DNA from: Lichenostomus cassidix
Taxonomy: Eukaryota; Chordata; Aves; Passeriformes; Meliphagidae
Direction: 5' to 3'
DNA length: 64,000 bases
NCBI GenBank assembly: GCA_008360975.2
Contig: CM039179.1
Location: 53,543,166 to 53,607,165 of the forward strand
In this document: in pieces, positions 1-12,386 of the stretch
How the letters are laid out: every line of letters begins with the position of its first letter
Numbering within the stretch: the first letter of the stretch is position 1
Notes under the pieces: model-generated
The model's database searches: none
Seen by the model: only the letters and a program-made list of their open reading frames with translations
Told to the model about the DNA's origin: nothing
Position numbers and translations under genes: made by a program

Positions 1-371
1 TCTGTTTTTTCCCCACCTCAGTCCTTCACCTACCTCCTTAATAAGCTTTGCATATTTCCACAGCCTCCATCAAAATCCTCCATATTATTCATAATCCTAT
101 AATTTTCCCCTCTTATCTGTTGCACAGCTCAGGTTGGCTCTCCTTGGAGCTGTGCCTTGTGTTTTTTAACAGTCCATCAATTAGCAGCTGTAGTGTTTTG
201 GTCTTCATTAATGTCTTGTTTATCTCTTGCTTATCAGATTTGTGTGTCTGCGTGTTCTGTTTATCTCTTTCCCTGTTACTTTACCTTATAAAAGGTCCTT
301 GACGTAATAAGCTTAACGAACCAGATGCTCTCCAGTCCCACACACTAGCCACTACCCACTGGGGAACATTT
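1..371. other. No gene or repeat recognised
   Basis: Pyrimidine-rich unique-looking DNA before the first CR1 copy. Short open frames exist but have no recognisable domain, start context or splice structure. Confidence 0.5.
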
Positions 372-988
372 TAGAGAAGGTCTTGGGTATGGTAGTGAAC
401 AAGTATTTGAGTATGAATCAGCAGTACAACTTTGTGACATATGGGACAACTAAATACTGGGTTACATAAGTAAGAGCGTAGCCTGCGGGTTGAAAATAAA
501 GATTATTACCCTGTGTGTGGCACCTGTGTAACCCAAGTCTGTGTCATATTGCCTCTGGTTCTGGGCTTGCCAGTACAAGAAAGACACTGAGAGTCCAGAA
601 TACTCACAGAGAGGGTCAGGAGGCTCAGGCATATGACACACAGGAGGCACTGAGACAACTGGTGAAACTAAAGAGGGATGTCTTTCAAGACTGATGTCTT
701 TGAGTACTTAATGGGAGGTCACAAAGGAGACAGACCTATTGGTGCTCACTGTGAAAGGACAAGAAGTCAAGGTCAGAAGTTGAAGCAAGGGAAAAGTTAT
801 TACCAGGTATCAGAGCAAAATTCTCCATAGGAAGTGTTTAAGCACTGGCACAGGTTATTCAGAGAGTCAACTGAACAAGACACTGAACAGTGGGATCTAA
901 CTTTGAAGTTAGCCATACTTTGTGAAGGGGAATAAACTAGATGACCTCTATGGGCCCTATCCAACCTAAATTATTCTATCATTCTAAT
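372..988 (+). mobile_element. CR1 LINE, old 5'-truncated copy
   Basis: CR1 non-LTR retrotransposon remnant. In order it shows the end of the ORF2 region (a 'gtcttgggtatggtagtgaa' block, then 'agtacaagaaagaca'), the 3' UTR and the terminal 'attctatcattctaa', a worn form of the CR1 octamer tail. It is sense on the plus strand and 5'-truncated, as most CR1 copies are. Many indels and stops show it is old and inactive. Family assignment comes from recognising the CR1 3' end; the subfamily is not resolved. Confidence 0.8.
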
Positions 989-3900
989 TTAAAGGTCAGT
1001 ATTGGCCTGGAATAAAATGTTTTAGAGAAGGAGAGAAACATTCAGCTTCATTTGTAAGATCTGAAATGTAAATTTTGAATCTGGATGAAAAATAGTACCC
1101 TGATTTAGTTTAATTTTTGCAAGAGTTCTGCAGAATTTATATTAGCCGTTACAATATGCTTACAAGGAATGCTCTAGGGACAAATTCCACATGTTTTTTA
1201 ACTTTACTTGATCTAAGACTGATAGCAAGTGACCGGATAATAGCAAGACATTCCTCATCCAAGTATATGTGAATTTATAAACTATCCTTAGAAACTCTAG
1301 GAAGTGCACAGGCTGTCTAGTGTGTCCTTTACTGAACCCAAATTACAGAAGTATTCTTTCTGAGTTCTTGTTTCATCTGCCTGGCCCTGAGGGAGCAGAC
1401 AGCTGGCATGACAGGGCTCAGGGAGGTAGGAGCACTTTTCAATGACTATTAGTGAACTTGGAGTCTTTCTGGAATTCAGTGATCGGTCAAAAGCTTCAAA
1501 CACAGGATTGAATGGTACCCACACATTTTAAAATCCACTTTTGTAGAAATAAGGGCATCAGCCATAAGTCAGACTTTCAATTTATTTCTGTTTCTTGAAA
1601 CTTGCCCTAGCACATGCGTTTTGCTTCAAAATGTAGCACTAAACTTTTTTTTCACCACAGCCTGCAGCAGGAATTCTCAATCTATTCTCTTCCACATGCA
1701 ACTTGTGGTCAGCTCAAATAGGATGTCTTTAGCTGGGCTGCATCACAAGCTTTGAAGAAGGGAAGCAAAGACATAGAATCTGCTGCAAAATTTCTCCCTC
1801 CCTAGAAAGTGGTTGAGCAGATATCCACCAGAGTGAGAATATGGCTGAGGTTGGCTCTGGTTGGTCTTAACTACATTCTCAGCCCTTGTCCAGAATGAAA
1901 AGAGCTTTGAGCCCTTGCAGGGTTGCTGTTTACTCCCACAGACAAAGCACTTTTAGAGCTCTGCTCCTTCTTAATTTTCTTAAATTTATAAAATTTACCT
2001 TCCAGAACTAAGTAATTTGAAGGTTTAACAGGTGTTTTTAAAAGCCATGAAGGCTGGACACATCAGTTGGACATTTACTTAGTGAAGCAGTGTCACCAGA
2101 GTCCTCATTAAACCTTATTTAAAATTCCCTATGAATACACAGACTTGAAAAGTAAGTAACTCTTAGTTAGACATTAGCACATATTTGCCTTCTTCTTTCA
2201 TGGTTTATTCTACCATGGAATCTCCTATCTCTGCATCAAAGAATGCGTACTTTTAAGGGTAAGGTTTGGAAATGCTATACAAGTAAATACCCTACTCTGA
2301 TAGGAGAAATTCCTGACATTACTTTACAGAAAATCTTTTAAAACATATGTGAATGATTTTAGTCTCATGCATATACAGAATCATCAAATATAATGCTTCA
2401 ATTTTCATAGTATCTAGTTGTAAAGCTGGAACATCGAAGAACATAGACTTTGAGAGAATGTAATAACTGAGAAAAGTAGAAGAACCAAATGAGTCTCCTA
2501 GTGGGGTACATATATCTAGAGGGAAAAAAAATTATATTTTCACAAAAGCTGCAATATATAAAGTTTACATGTATGAAGGTCAGCACAGCAACTAGATTAA
2601 CTTGAAAATAGGTATTTTCATCAAAATATATCCAAATTACTCAATATTACATTGATTTTTAAGCATCTACGTAACTTACAACAAAAAGGCTAAAGAATGA
2701 ACAGGAAGCTGAACCAGGATTAAAGATCAGTTTAAAGTTTCATGACCCTTTGGAGTATACTCACTGTTGCTTTTTCACAGCAGACCACTTCTAATTCCAC
2801 AATGACTTTTAGCATTATGTTCTGAGCTGTTAATCTCATCTGCAAAGCCAAACACCTATAACTGCTTTAATGCAACTCAGATTCATTCCTTCAAGTCTCT
2901 CAAGTCAATGAAATGTGCATGGATATTATTATAAAATAAGCTCACTTACATGAAGCAATCTGCATACACATAAATAAAAGAACAGTTTATACAGCGAACT
3001 AAAACAGTTTCCCAATAAATAAATCATATGTTGTCCTTTAACACCCACTGGGTAGTATAAATTAGTATAAATTTTTATTTAAATAATCATTATAAGTATT
3101 ACACATTTCTAATCCAGTACATTGAGAATATATGCTCCAGAAATTTGATGCATATATGCTGGTTGTGGAGTCAACAACGCTCTTTATTCTATAGGATAAT
3201 TTATTAGCTTTTGCATTGTTCTCAGATAAATGCTAAAATTGATGTAATAAATTCAACATCAGACACACTAGTTTCTGAGAAAAAATTGCAATATAACTGC
3301 TTCTAATTAAGTAAAATTTTATTTAAATTAATAGAGAGGAAAAAAATCAACTAAGCAACCAAAACAAAACAAAAAATATTTAAGAAGATGTATTGATAAT
3401 ATTTATATACGCTAGTACACAAAAAAATTATTTTTTCTTTTTGAAACTACTGCTCTAGCCATAGTAGTGTGTAGTGGTAATTTTTGTCATGAGCAACAAA
3501 ATAAAGGCCACTTTCCTCTCTTATATTTATTTTATTGCAGTATAACATATCTAATACATGTTTACTTAGGGATAATTTTCTCCCCAAACATGGAGTCATT
3601 GGCTTGGTGTTACTACATCTTCAATGATATTTTATGTTATAATATGCTATGTGAATATTTCTTTTAATTTAAAAACATCACGTGGAACTCTAGGCTGGAG
3701 TTGAGGCCAGTGTTTTAGATTTCCTTGATGCAAGTATCCCAAATGCAAAGACTATTTGTGTATAATGTACTTTTCTTATGGGAATGGTTAATTAGAACAG
3801 ACACTTGTAGGAGCTAAAAAAGGTCATAAATTTTTCCTTCAGCTGCAGAGGTAAATACAAAGTACAAATCTATAATCTTGCTTTGGGCTATAAAATCCTA

Positions 3901-6751
3901 TAGAAGGATAGGTAAATTTATGAACCAAGACACTCCCTGTATAGTCTTCCAGGACAGAAGTTAAGACAATTCGAACTGGAGATGGCATTCTAGAACTCTG
4001 AGATATTTTTGAAAAGTGAACAGAAGCAATGATGATGAAGTGACAGAAAAACTTACATAGCATAAATTTGTTTAAACCGTTATGAGGTTTAGAATTCCCT
4101 TAGGCTATTCATTAATAGAAAACTACCCAGAATGACACTGTATGTCAATTAAATTTATAGGCCATTAATAGAAAATCAATCTTTATCGTTTTAATCCAAA
4201 CAGAAACAAGAGACTAACCAAATCTTCTGTGGCAGGTGGTAAATGATCACTACCTTATGAGAAACAATTCTCAGCCATGTCATTGCAGTGCTCCCAAGGT
4301 AAGTGTCACAATGGGTACACTTAGTTTTTCCTACATTTTCAGGTATTGGTTTAATCCTGAAAATCTGATGTGTTGGTGGTATGATCTGGTCTAAAAAATC
4401 CTATATTCTTTTCCTTAGTGAATCAGAATATGTCCCCTTAAATGAGTGGTTTATTTATATTATAAAAAATATTATATTACTTTTGGGAGTGCCATACATG
4501 AGTTTCAGATCCTGAACACCTGGCCTAATTCTAACATATACTGTATAGAAATTAGATTAGTTTTCTTCATTTCTTAGTCTTTCTTTTAGCATTAGTTGTA
4601 TTGTAAACTTCTAACAAATCAAGTATACTGGCTTAAGAACTATTTTAATGAATATTGGCAATATCTGAAAAACTATTATTTTACCATATTTTAATTTTGT
4701 AGAGATGATAGAATACTTAAACTGTGCTATGTAAGTGCTTTAGTTAATCTGAATGAAAAAAAGGTTATGTTGCTTTTTCTATCACTATAAATATCTTTCA
4801 CCTCAGTGTCCCTTTGTGAAAAAACTCAATAAGTAAAAATGCTTTGAAGGCAGGTTTCCTAATCAGCTTTTTATAAAGAGATATCATTCATTGCTCAGCT
4901 TAACAGGGAAGTTGAATGCCAACTGGTAATTGAAGTCTGTCTGAAGAAAAATAAAATATCAATCACACTTGTCATTAAAAGAGAAGTAAAAAGGTATACA
5001 AATTAATGTGGTTTTCTTTTGACCCAAGGATTTTATTTTTCTTAAAAGAAATACTGATTTATGCAACCATCAGGTTTGAATGCATGCAACACAACTTTCT
5101 CAGATTGAATTTCATTGATTTTCTATAACAATGTCAAGCATTCAATGCATCAAGAAGCCGTGAGACTGAAATAAATAATCCCTTATGAAAGTGATTCTTC
5201 CCTTCTTAAACCCATAGGTGAACATCTTGTTCTCCTGCTCCCTTTTTCTGTTGTAGCTTATGCTGTAAGATGTTAGAACTTCTTAATTCTCTGTCTTCAT
5301 TTTCATTTAGGATAACATGCTTTGTTTTTCTTATGACCTTCTTTATGCTCTTGCCTCTGGGACAAGTTGTTAAAATTGTATGCCTTTGTGTTTATGAAAT
5401 GTGAATAGATGTAAAGAGCAAAATAAATGCCAGCAAATTCAATTTTGAATATAGTTATATGTGATATTGACAAAATCTGAGTAGCACAAAAATAGCCTTG
5501 AAATATGCTATTTCACATGGAAGATTCATATTTGAAAGGTGCAACAGAATTGTAACACATACTGCACATGCAAATTATTATTTCTAATGAGATCTGCAGT
5601 GTTTCTGATCACACTGTCAGTCATAATCACTTTTCTGATGTTGTTAGTTCTGGTTATTTGAGTTTAATATTTATAGCTCAAGATACTCATTTACAAATTT
5701 GAGTTTGATGGGTTTTGTACTCCACACCGAATTTATCACTTGCTTTGCTATTGATTTGTTAGTTATTTACTCTTCGTTTTCATACATATGATTTAAAGTT
5801 GGTAAATAATTTAAATTCCACTATGACATTCATTTCAGGCACCTTCAGATGTTATTTTTAAATTCCTATCTTGAACATAAAACCACACTATTGCTTATGA
5901 GGAATGACATACCGTTTTCAGCAGAGTGTTTCCATACAAAAGAACTACTACAATCTCCAACGTATTTCACTGATTTACAACTTCATCACAAATACATAAT
6001 GCATTATTTTCAGTGACACTAAATAAAATTAAAAATTCAACTCTTTTGTGAGAAGTAAGAAACAGAATGTAAAGAATTGGATTATCTTCTCACCCTTATT
6101 CCAGAACAAGAGATGAATCAGTTCCTAATTTTTTCTTGGTGTGGTTCCCTGTGTCTGAAGGAGTTCCAATGACTATTCAGCAGTTTCCTCAACTGCAAGT
6201 AGGCTTTTTATTTTAATTGGTGATAGCAGGTCAATACCGGTACTCATTTGTAATTACAATGGGCCTATGTTTTTACCTAATATTGATAATATAAATAAAT
6301 ATAAATAGAAAACTCTATTTGAAAGGGATGACCAATGAAAATGCAGTGTAAGAGTGGCTGCTAACTTACTAACAATATCTCCTTTAGGCATCTTGTTTCT
6401 GTTATTTGAATTTGCTCAATGTCTCTATTTTTCTTACACACAGGAAAGAAAGAATAGCACCTTCAGTGGGATATTTGAGCAGAGACACAATTTTGATTCA
6501 TCTCTTGCAACACTGGTTTTCATTGTTTATAAAGAGGCCCATGGCAACTACATTCCTTGATAATAACAATTTGTTTGACAATTTGAACCCTGTCATTTTA
6601 ACACCTTCCTCTTACTTTCAGGGTTGTTTGGAGAAGTAAAGGATAATGTTTACTAGACTGCAATATCTAATACAACTTAAACCAGCATGTCAACAACCAT
6701 GAGTTTCAGTGAATATGGAAATTAGCTTTTCAGAAATTAGTTCTGCTCACT
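989..6751. other. AT-rich DNA, no gene seen
   Basis: About 5.8 kb of AT-rich, unique-looking sequence. No frame is longer than about 80 codons, and I see no convincing exon, RNA gene or recognisable transposon. Short A/T runs and TATAAAT-like words are frequent, as expected from composition. Confidence 0.55.
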
Positions 6752-7776
6752 CAACATCCTTGCAGTCAAACTTAAGAAGTGTAGGTTAGATGAGTGTACA
6801 GTGAGGTGGACTGAGAACTGGCTGAATAGCAGATCCCAGGGGGTTGTAATCAGTGGCACAGGGTCCTGTTGGAGACCTGTCAATAGTGGTGTACCCCAGC
6901 GTTCAGTGCTGGGCCCAGTATTGTTTAACTTATCCATCAATGGCCTGGATGAAGGGACAGAGCACACTCTCATCTAGTCTGCAGATGAAACAAAGCTGTG
7001 AGGAGTGGCCAATACCCCAGAGGGCTGTGCAGCCCTTCAGAAGGACATTGACAGCTTCGAGAGATGGGCAGAGAAGAACTGTCTGAAATTCAACCAAGGC
7101 AAATGCGGAGTCCTGTACCTGGAGGAGAATAACCCACCCATACAGGCTGACCTGCTGGAAAGCAGCTCTACAGAGTAGGACCTTGGGGTGGTGGTGAAAA
7201 ACAAGCTGTCCATAAACCAGTACTATGTCCTTGTAGCCAAGAAGACCAACAGAATCCTGGAAGGCATTAGGAAGGGCATTGCCAGCAGGCCAAGGGAGAT
7301 GATTACTCCCTACTACTCAGCCCTAGTGAGGCCACATCTGGAGTGCTGTGTCCAGTTCTGGGCTGCTCAGTACAGGAGAGACATGGAGAACCTGGAGCAG
7401 GTCCAGTGGAGGACAACAAGGATGATCACAGGACAGAAGTATCTCTCTTATGAGGAAAGGCTGAGAAAACTTGGCCTTTTCAGCCTTGAGATGTCTGAGA
7501 GGGGACCTCATCGATATCTCTAAGTATCTGAAAGGAGGGTATCCAGAGGATGGAGCCAGGCTCTTCTCGGTGGTGCCAAGCAATAGGACAAGAGGCAATG
7601 TGCAGAAACTGATGCAGAGGAAGTTCCACCTGAACACAAGGAAGGACTCTGTCACTTTGTTCAGGTGACAGTGAAGCATTGGAACAGACTGCTCAGAGAG
7701 GTTGTGGAGTGTCTGATTGTAGGACCAGGTGATCCACTGTGGTCTTTTCCATGACCCCATTCTCTGATTCCGTGAG
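6752..7776 (+). mobile_element. CR1 LINE with reverse-transcriptase remnant
   Basis: A roughly 1-kb CR1 copy in sense orientation, covering the C-terminal half of the ORF2 reverse transcriptase and the 3' UTR. Near 6980 the frame reads S-A-D-E-T-K-L where CR1 has its F/YADD catalytic motif, so the active site is broken. Frame changes and stops (for example near 7176) interrupt the coding region. The 7188-7523 open stretch is part of this dead ORF2. The 3' end is shortened: after 'gttgtggagtgtctgatt' a segment is missing, and the copy ends in a worn octamer tail 'tctgattccgtga'. It has diverged moderately. Confidence 0.92.
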
Positions 7777-8345
7777 AGAAAACCAGAAACACAATACAGC
7801 AGTAGGTATGGTCAACAGAAACTGGTAGAGCTTTAGAGGCAGACATTCTTTATGAGACCCTATTCTTTCTTTCATAAATATTATGAGATCTCATTTTCAT
7901 AATTATGTTACACCTAACTGGGCAATGAATTACTTCTGACTGGTATGTAGATTGTCATCTAGAACTGTATACTGTCTTAGGACAGAGAAGGGCATGGAAT
8001 ACATCTCGTTTGTATGTATATTTTACTTCTGTGTGTCTTTTTTCATGTTCTATAGGAAAAATTGGTTGGCTCTGAAATCTTTTACTTGTGTATTATGTGT
8101 ATTATGTTTCCTTGTCCTTGATGGGAGTAAAGATGGTTTTTGTCAGCACAACAGCTTCTGGTGATCCAAACAGAGCCCTTTGGGGATAATTTAACAGATG
8201 TTAGTCGAAAATGACTAAGAGTATTCAATAGGGGAATAAAGTGGTGAAAAGTTATATTTTGTAATTCATTATTAAAATGAAACTTACTTCATCAAATACA
8301 TGAAAGAGATATGGATATCTTTATAACCTCACTACAATCTCCTTT
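7777..8345. other. No gene recognised between two CR1 copies
   Basis: Unique-looking AT-rich spacer. The frame at 7952-8164 is Cys/Phe-rich and has no family resemblance. Confidence 0.5.
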
Positions 8346-9105
8346 CAGGTAGCTGTAGAGAGCGATAAGGTCCCCCCGAGCCTCCTTTTCTCCAGATTAA
8401 AAAGCCCCAGTTCCCTCAGCTGCTTCTCATAAAACCTGTACTCCAGACCCTCCAGCAGTTTTGTCGCCCTTCGCTGGACAAGCTCCAGCACCTCAATGTC
8501 TTTTTGAAGTGAGGGGCCCAAAACCTAACACAGGACATGAGGTGCAGCCTCACCAGTGCTGAGTAGAGAGGGATGGTCCCTGCCCTGGTGCTGCTGAACA
8601 AACTATTGCTGATCCAGGCCAGGATGCCATTGGCCTCCTTGGCCCCTCCTTGGGCACTCAGTGGCTCATGTTCAGCTGTCAGTTGACTGACATCTGCAAG
8701 TGCTTTTCTGCCTGGCAGCATTCTAGCTGCTCTTCCTCAAGCCTGTAGCATTGCATGTGGTTGCTGTGACTCAAGTAGAACTCAGCCCTTGGCCTTGTTG
8801 AACCTCACACACTCAGCCTCAGCCTGTTGACTCAGACTGTCCAGATCCATCCCTTCAGAGACTTCCTACCCTCCAGTAGATCAACACTCCCACACAGCTT
8901 GGTGTGAATTGACTGAAGGTATATTCAATCCCCTTGTCCAGATCATTGATAAAGATATTAAAGCAAACTGGTCCCAACACTTAGCCCAGGGGAACTCCAG
9001 TAGTTACTGACCCCCATCTGGATGTAGCACCTTTCATCACCCCACATTTTGGGCCCAGCCATCCAGACAATTTGTTACCTGGCAAAGAGTGCACCTTCCC
9101 AAGCC
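8346..9105 (-). mobile_element. CR1 LINE fragment lacking its 3' end
   Basis: Antisense CR1. Read on the plus strand it shows the reverse complement of ORF2: 'cagtgctgagtagagaggga', 'ttggccttgttgaacctcac' and 'cagatcattgataaagatat' are characteristic CR1 blocks in the right order. It covers the RT C-terminal region and stops on the left at 'caggtagctgtagagagcga', so roughly the last 300 bp with the octamer tail is missing. CR1 copies usually keep the 3' end and lose the 5' end, so a later deletion or rearrangement removed it. Stops and indels make it non-functional. Confidence 0.92.
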
Positions 9106-11372
9106 ATGAGCAGACATGTACAGCCTTGTATAGCTGACACCAGACTGTTGGCTGAACCTGGATGCCAGCACCAGACCTGCTCTTATTACTCAGTTGCTGG
9201 TTTTGTCAGTATTCTGTTTTGCTCTCACCCTCAGCTTCTGAGTTGCATTGCCTTGCAAAGTAACTCACTTCTGCTGCTCCCTGGCACATCTAACATCACC
9301 TCTTTCACTTTCAGATGTCCTCTTGCTCCTGCCAGATGGATAGGACGTTGCTTTGGCTTCATGTCCCCTGGTTCAGCCAGTAATGAGTCTGAACACATAT
9401 TCCTGATTCACAAACAAATACAGCTGGTCACACAGATAAAAACAGCAGTCGCATAAATATGAACAGCACACCCTCTTCTCTTCCACCTTTCCAGTTGATT
9501 TGGTTTAAATCTACTTGTAGAATATACACAAGAACAATGGGCTTCTTTTCAGTAGCTTGGCCCGAAGCCTGGTCTCCTCCACTTCCTTGAATATGAACCC
9601 AGAGGTACCAGACCCATGGCCTGCCTCTCTGGATAAGGTCACTCACACCCCTTACTCTACTCATTGGCTGGTCCAACTTGAAGCTCTCTAGTAGCTTGTT
9701 TACATATGAACATAGAACACAGAGATAATATATGGAAAAAAGGTACAGTGTTATAAGAAGAAAGGACATATTTCAGTTATCCAGCAAAAGGACTTCATAG
9801 AAGTGCACTGACCAACAGTTTGCTTACATACAATCAATGATTTTGAGCCCATTTCCCCCCATCCCTGCCCTGCTTGTTCCTTCCAAGACACCTTCATCCC
9901 TGCCTTTGATCCTTTCCCTAAACATCCCATGTTAAATTTCACACATTTTCACAAATATCTTAGCATACTTTATCCTAAGTTTTATATAAACCCCATGTCT
10001 TTTTTTTTTTTTGTTCCGAAATTCCCTTCTCGCTGCATCCTGTAGGAAGTCCTTTGTCCTTTAGTCAAGAACCCCATTTGGTTTGCATGGTTTTCTGGGG
10101 AATTTATTTTGCTGACTCATTTTGGTGAGCTTCCCACCAGGGAAGATGATCTAATAATTGTCCTTTAATAGCTGAAGAAGTAGCTGAGACATTGTACTTT
10201 TTCACTGACTATGTTGCCAGGGTTTCTTCACCTGTCACTGTGTCTCTGATACTTTCCATGGTTTTGTTCAATAAAATATCCTACTCAATAAATGTCATAC
10301 AAATGTTTCTGTACTCTCTTTACTATAAAACAGGCAAATATTTTATTTGTATATTTATTTCATTTTTACATTTAGATACATACATAAGACCACCATTTTT
10401 AGGTTCCAGAGCTGCTTTTGCTCCATACTAATCCTATGGCAGAGCAAGGTAACTCTAAATGAAGCACATGCCAACTCTTTTTTCCCTGGTTTCCATACAA
10501 AGAAAACCCACTGGCATGTTCCAATAGCAGGTGCCCTAATATATACTAGATGCCAATCTGCCAAGCAGGACACTGTAACAGATTATACAAGCATGAAAAA
10601 CAATGTCTAGACAGAGACTGAAGACCTTTTGCCTTTGGCACAAATCACAGTTGCTCTTCTTCAGTTTCTATTCAGAGGCTGGGAAGTATGGGAACAGAAG
10701 CCATAAAGAGCTTCCTCACTTTCTCTGGTTTAAGCAAGAAATCAAGTAAAAGTGAGAGTGAGGAACCTAAACAAGCATTTAAATAACACAGACATTTCCT
10801 ATGAATGGCAGAATTTGCAAAATATCTTCAAAAGATCTGTGCTGTTTTTTGCCCAAATCATTTTCCTCCATGATCATCACCTGCATAATTTGTGGGTTTA
10901 TCCATGTGCCCAACCTGAGTTCTGAACTGTCTTTATGTATGCTGACGTTGTTTCAGTACTCATAGGCTGGCTGTCCAGTTCCACCAGCTGTTCAAAGGAG
11001 CCAATAAAATTTGGATTTTTCTTATTATCAGTGATTTTTATGAAACTTGTTCTTGATACCCTAACATTTCTCTCACATTTAGCAAAACTCAGGTGAACAG
11101 TTATAGGGGTAAGTGGACTTAGACAGAATGAAAAGATAACTCATAAGTCTTCTTTCTTCAGAAGGCCAGGCTGAAAACAGAAAATTTAAGAAAACTCATT
11201 ATTATTATTATTCTCTGTCTATTTACAAACTTCAAAAATTATATATGTGAAAGATAGTAGAGAACTACTTTATTTACTTCCCTTGAATACTTTGTATGTC
11301 AAAATTAATTGCTCAAGAAGACAGACATCGTAGGAAATCCTATAGACCTTAGACAGAGTGCTGGGTTTGGCT
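9106..11372. other. No gene recognised; moderately GC-richer block at 9120-9990
   Basis: From about 9120 to 9990 the composition is less AT-rich than its surroundings. A minus-strand frame of 113 codons is open at 9428-9769, and a second frame at 9049-9456 is open on the plus strand. Neither resembles a known family. The block has a retroelement-like look, including an ATTGG box near 9661, but no LTR ends or target duplications were found. A T13 run lies at 10000-10012. The rest is AT-rich unique DNA. Confidence 0.45.
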
Positions 11373-11484
11373 GTCTGGTATTGTGATAACAGCTGCAAGT
11401 TCCCCACACCCCTTTCTTAACGACTGTACTTGTCACCTATTGTCCTGCCTTCCCTACTCCACATAGTCCTAGCCACGCCCCCAG

Positions 11485-11560
11485 TTTTCCCTATTGGTTC
11501 CTGTACCCTAACCCCACGTGGCCCTGGCCACTCCCTCGGGTTTCCCTATTGGTTCCTGTA
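11485..11560 (+). repeat. Duplicated U3 block with inverted CCAAT boxes
   Basis: A nearly identical run of about 20 bases containing CCCTATTGG occurs at 11485-11505 and 11541-11560, inside a looser duplication with a period of about 55 bp. Each unit has a C-rich stretch before an ATTGG (CCAAT on the other strand). This is the arrangement of an LTR enhancer duplication upstream of the TATA box. Confidence 0.75.
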
Positions 11561-11640
11561 CTCCTAACTCCGCCCCTGTACCTCCCCTGTACCCAGAGGT
11601 CACTGGGCCTGTGTGCTGTCCCTGCCCCTCTCTGTTTCCC

Positions 11641-11648
11641 TATAAAAC
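11641..11648 (+). promoter_or_regulatory. TATA box of the LTR
   Basis: TATAAAAC, preceded by the duplicated CCAAT boxes and followed 25-30 bp later by the expected transcription start. It lies about 140 bp upstream of the LTR's AATAAA, a normal U3-R spacing. Confidence 0.7.
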
Positions 11649-11670
11649 CCCTTACCCTCCGCCATCTTGC

Positions 11671-11704
11671 TGTCTATGCTCCACATGTGTCTATGCTCCA
11701 CATG
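11671..11704 (+). repeat. Perfect 17-bp tandem duplication at the LTR start site
   Basis: Two exact copies of a 17-bp unit beginning TGTCTATGCTCC lie head to tail (11671-11687 and 11688-11704). They sit where transcription should begin, 23-30 bp after the TATA box. Confidence 0.9.
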
Positions 11705-11780
11705 TGGCTGTGCATGTGAGGCCTTCGCCCTCGAGGCATCTCTGCCTCGGGGAGGTCGTTGGCCTCTGCTGCACCATGTG

Positions 11781-11786
11781 AATAAA
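11781..11786 (+). terminator. AATAAA poly(A) signal of the LTR
   Basis: AATAAA inside the proposed R region, in register with the CCAAT and TATA boxes upstream. Confidence 0.7.
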
Positions 11787-12086
11787 CATCTTCCATGGAC
11801 ACAACGCATAGACCCTCCTCGCCTCCTTTATCACCGCCGGTTGTGGAAGCAGACGGACCAGAGCTAGCCTTATGGCTCCCCGGCCGGTGAGAGCGCAGTG
11901 TCCAGCCCTGGGACAGAGGGTTTGGAGCACTGAGGCGCTAAACCGGGCTGGGTAGAGAAGCTCTAGGGTAAAGTCTGCTGCAACATCCTTTAAACCGCAA
12001 CAGTCTGGCTGTGGCGGCTACTTCTGAAGTCATAACCAGAAGTGCTTTAAATGCCACAGGAAAGTTCATTCAGTGAGGAGAAGGGC

Positions 12087-12386
12087 TGTCTTGAGCAACA
12101 CAGGAGATGAATTTGGGCTTCTGGAAGTCGACTCAGGCGAGAGAACGAGATGAGGTCTCTTCAGCTTTATTGGGGGTTACATAGGGGATAGGAGAGTTTG
12201 GAGAGACATCTGAAGAGCCCTGAACAAAGGCTCTACAACAGGTTATAAGGGCATATAACTAGGCGGGTTTACAAGTTTTCAGAACAAATAGAAAAGTGAA
12301 TACAAGTAATTTACAGTCTAAATTTACCAATGTCTAACTCTGAGATATGCATGCGTCGAGTGGTTGGAGAGAGATAACGGTTCATA
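12087..12386 (-). mobile_element. Minus-strand LTR-like sequence
   Basis: Read on the minus strand this has a TATA-like 'ccttataacc' near 12245, AATAAA at 12166-12171, and a U5-like end finishing in ...AAGACA at 12087. That fits R-U5 of an LTR lying directly downstream of an open coding remnant (12387-12578). The U3 boundary is unclear. The 6 bases outside the 3' end (AAGGGC) are not duplicated at a plausible 5' end. Classification as an ERV 3' LTR is inference from layout. Confidence 0.45.

Larger units (their letters stand above)
11379..12002 (+). mobile_element. ERVK-like solo LTR (624 bp) with 6-bp target duplication
   Basis: Solo long terminal repeat of an endogenous retrovirus. A perfect 6-bp direct repeat GTCTGG flanks it at 11373-11378 and 12003-12008. 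The termini are TATTG...CAACA, which form the TGTTG/CAACA inverted ends if the second base has mutated from G to A. Internal order is a U3 with two CCAAT-type boxes (as ATTGG) in a duplicated block, a TATA box at 11641, a duplicated 17-bp segment near the expected start of R, AATAAA at 11781, and U5. It is much more GC-rich than its flanks. The 6-bp TSD points to an ERVK/betaretrovirus-like or related integrase. No internal retroviral genes are attached, so it is probably a recombined solo LTR. Confidence 0.8.

Noticed and set aside
7188..7523. 111-codon plus-strand frame
   Set aside because: Part of a broken CR1 ORF2, not an independent gene.
7323..7760. 145-codon minus-strand frame
   Set aside because: Antisense shadow of the CR1 copy.
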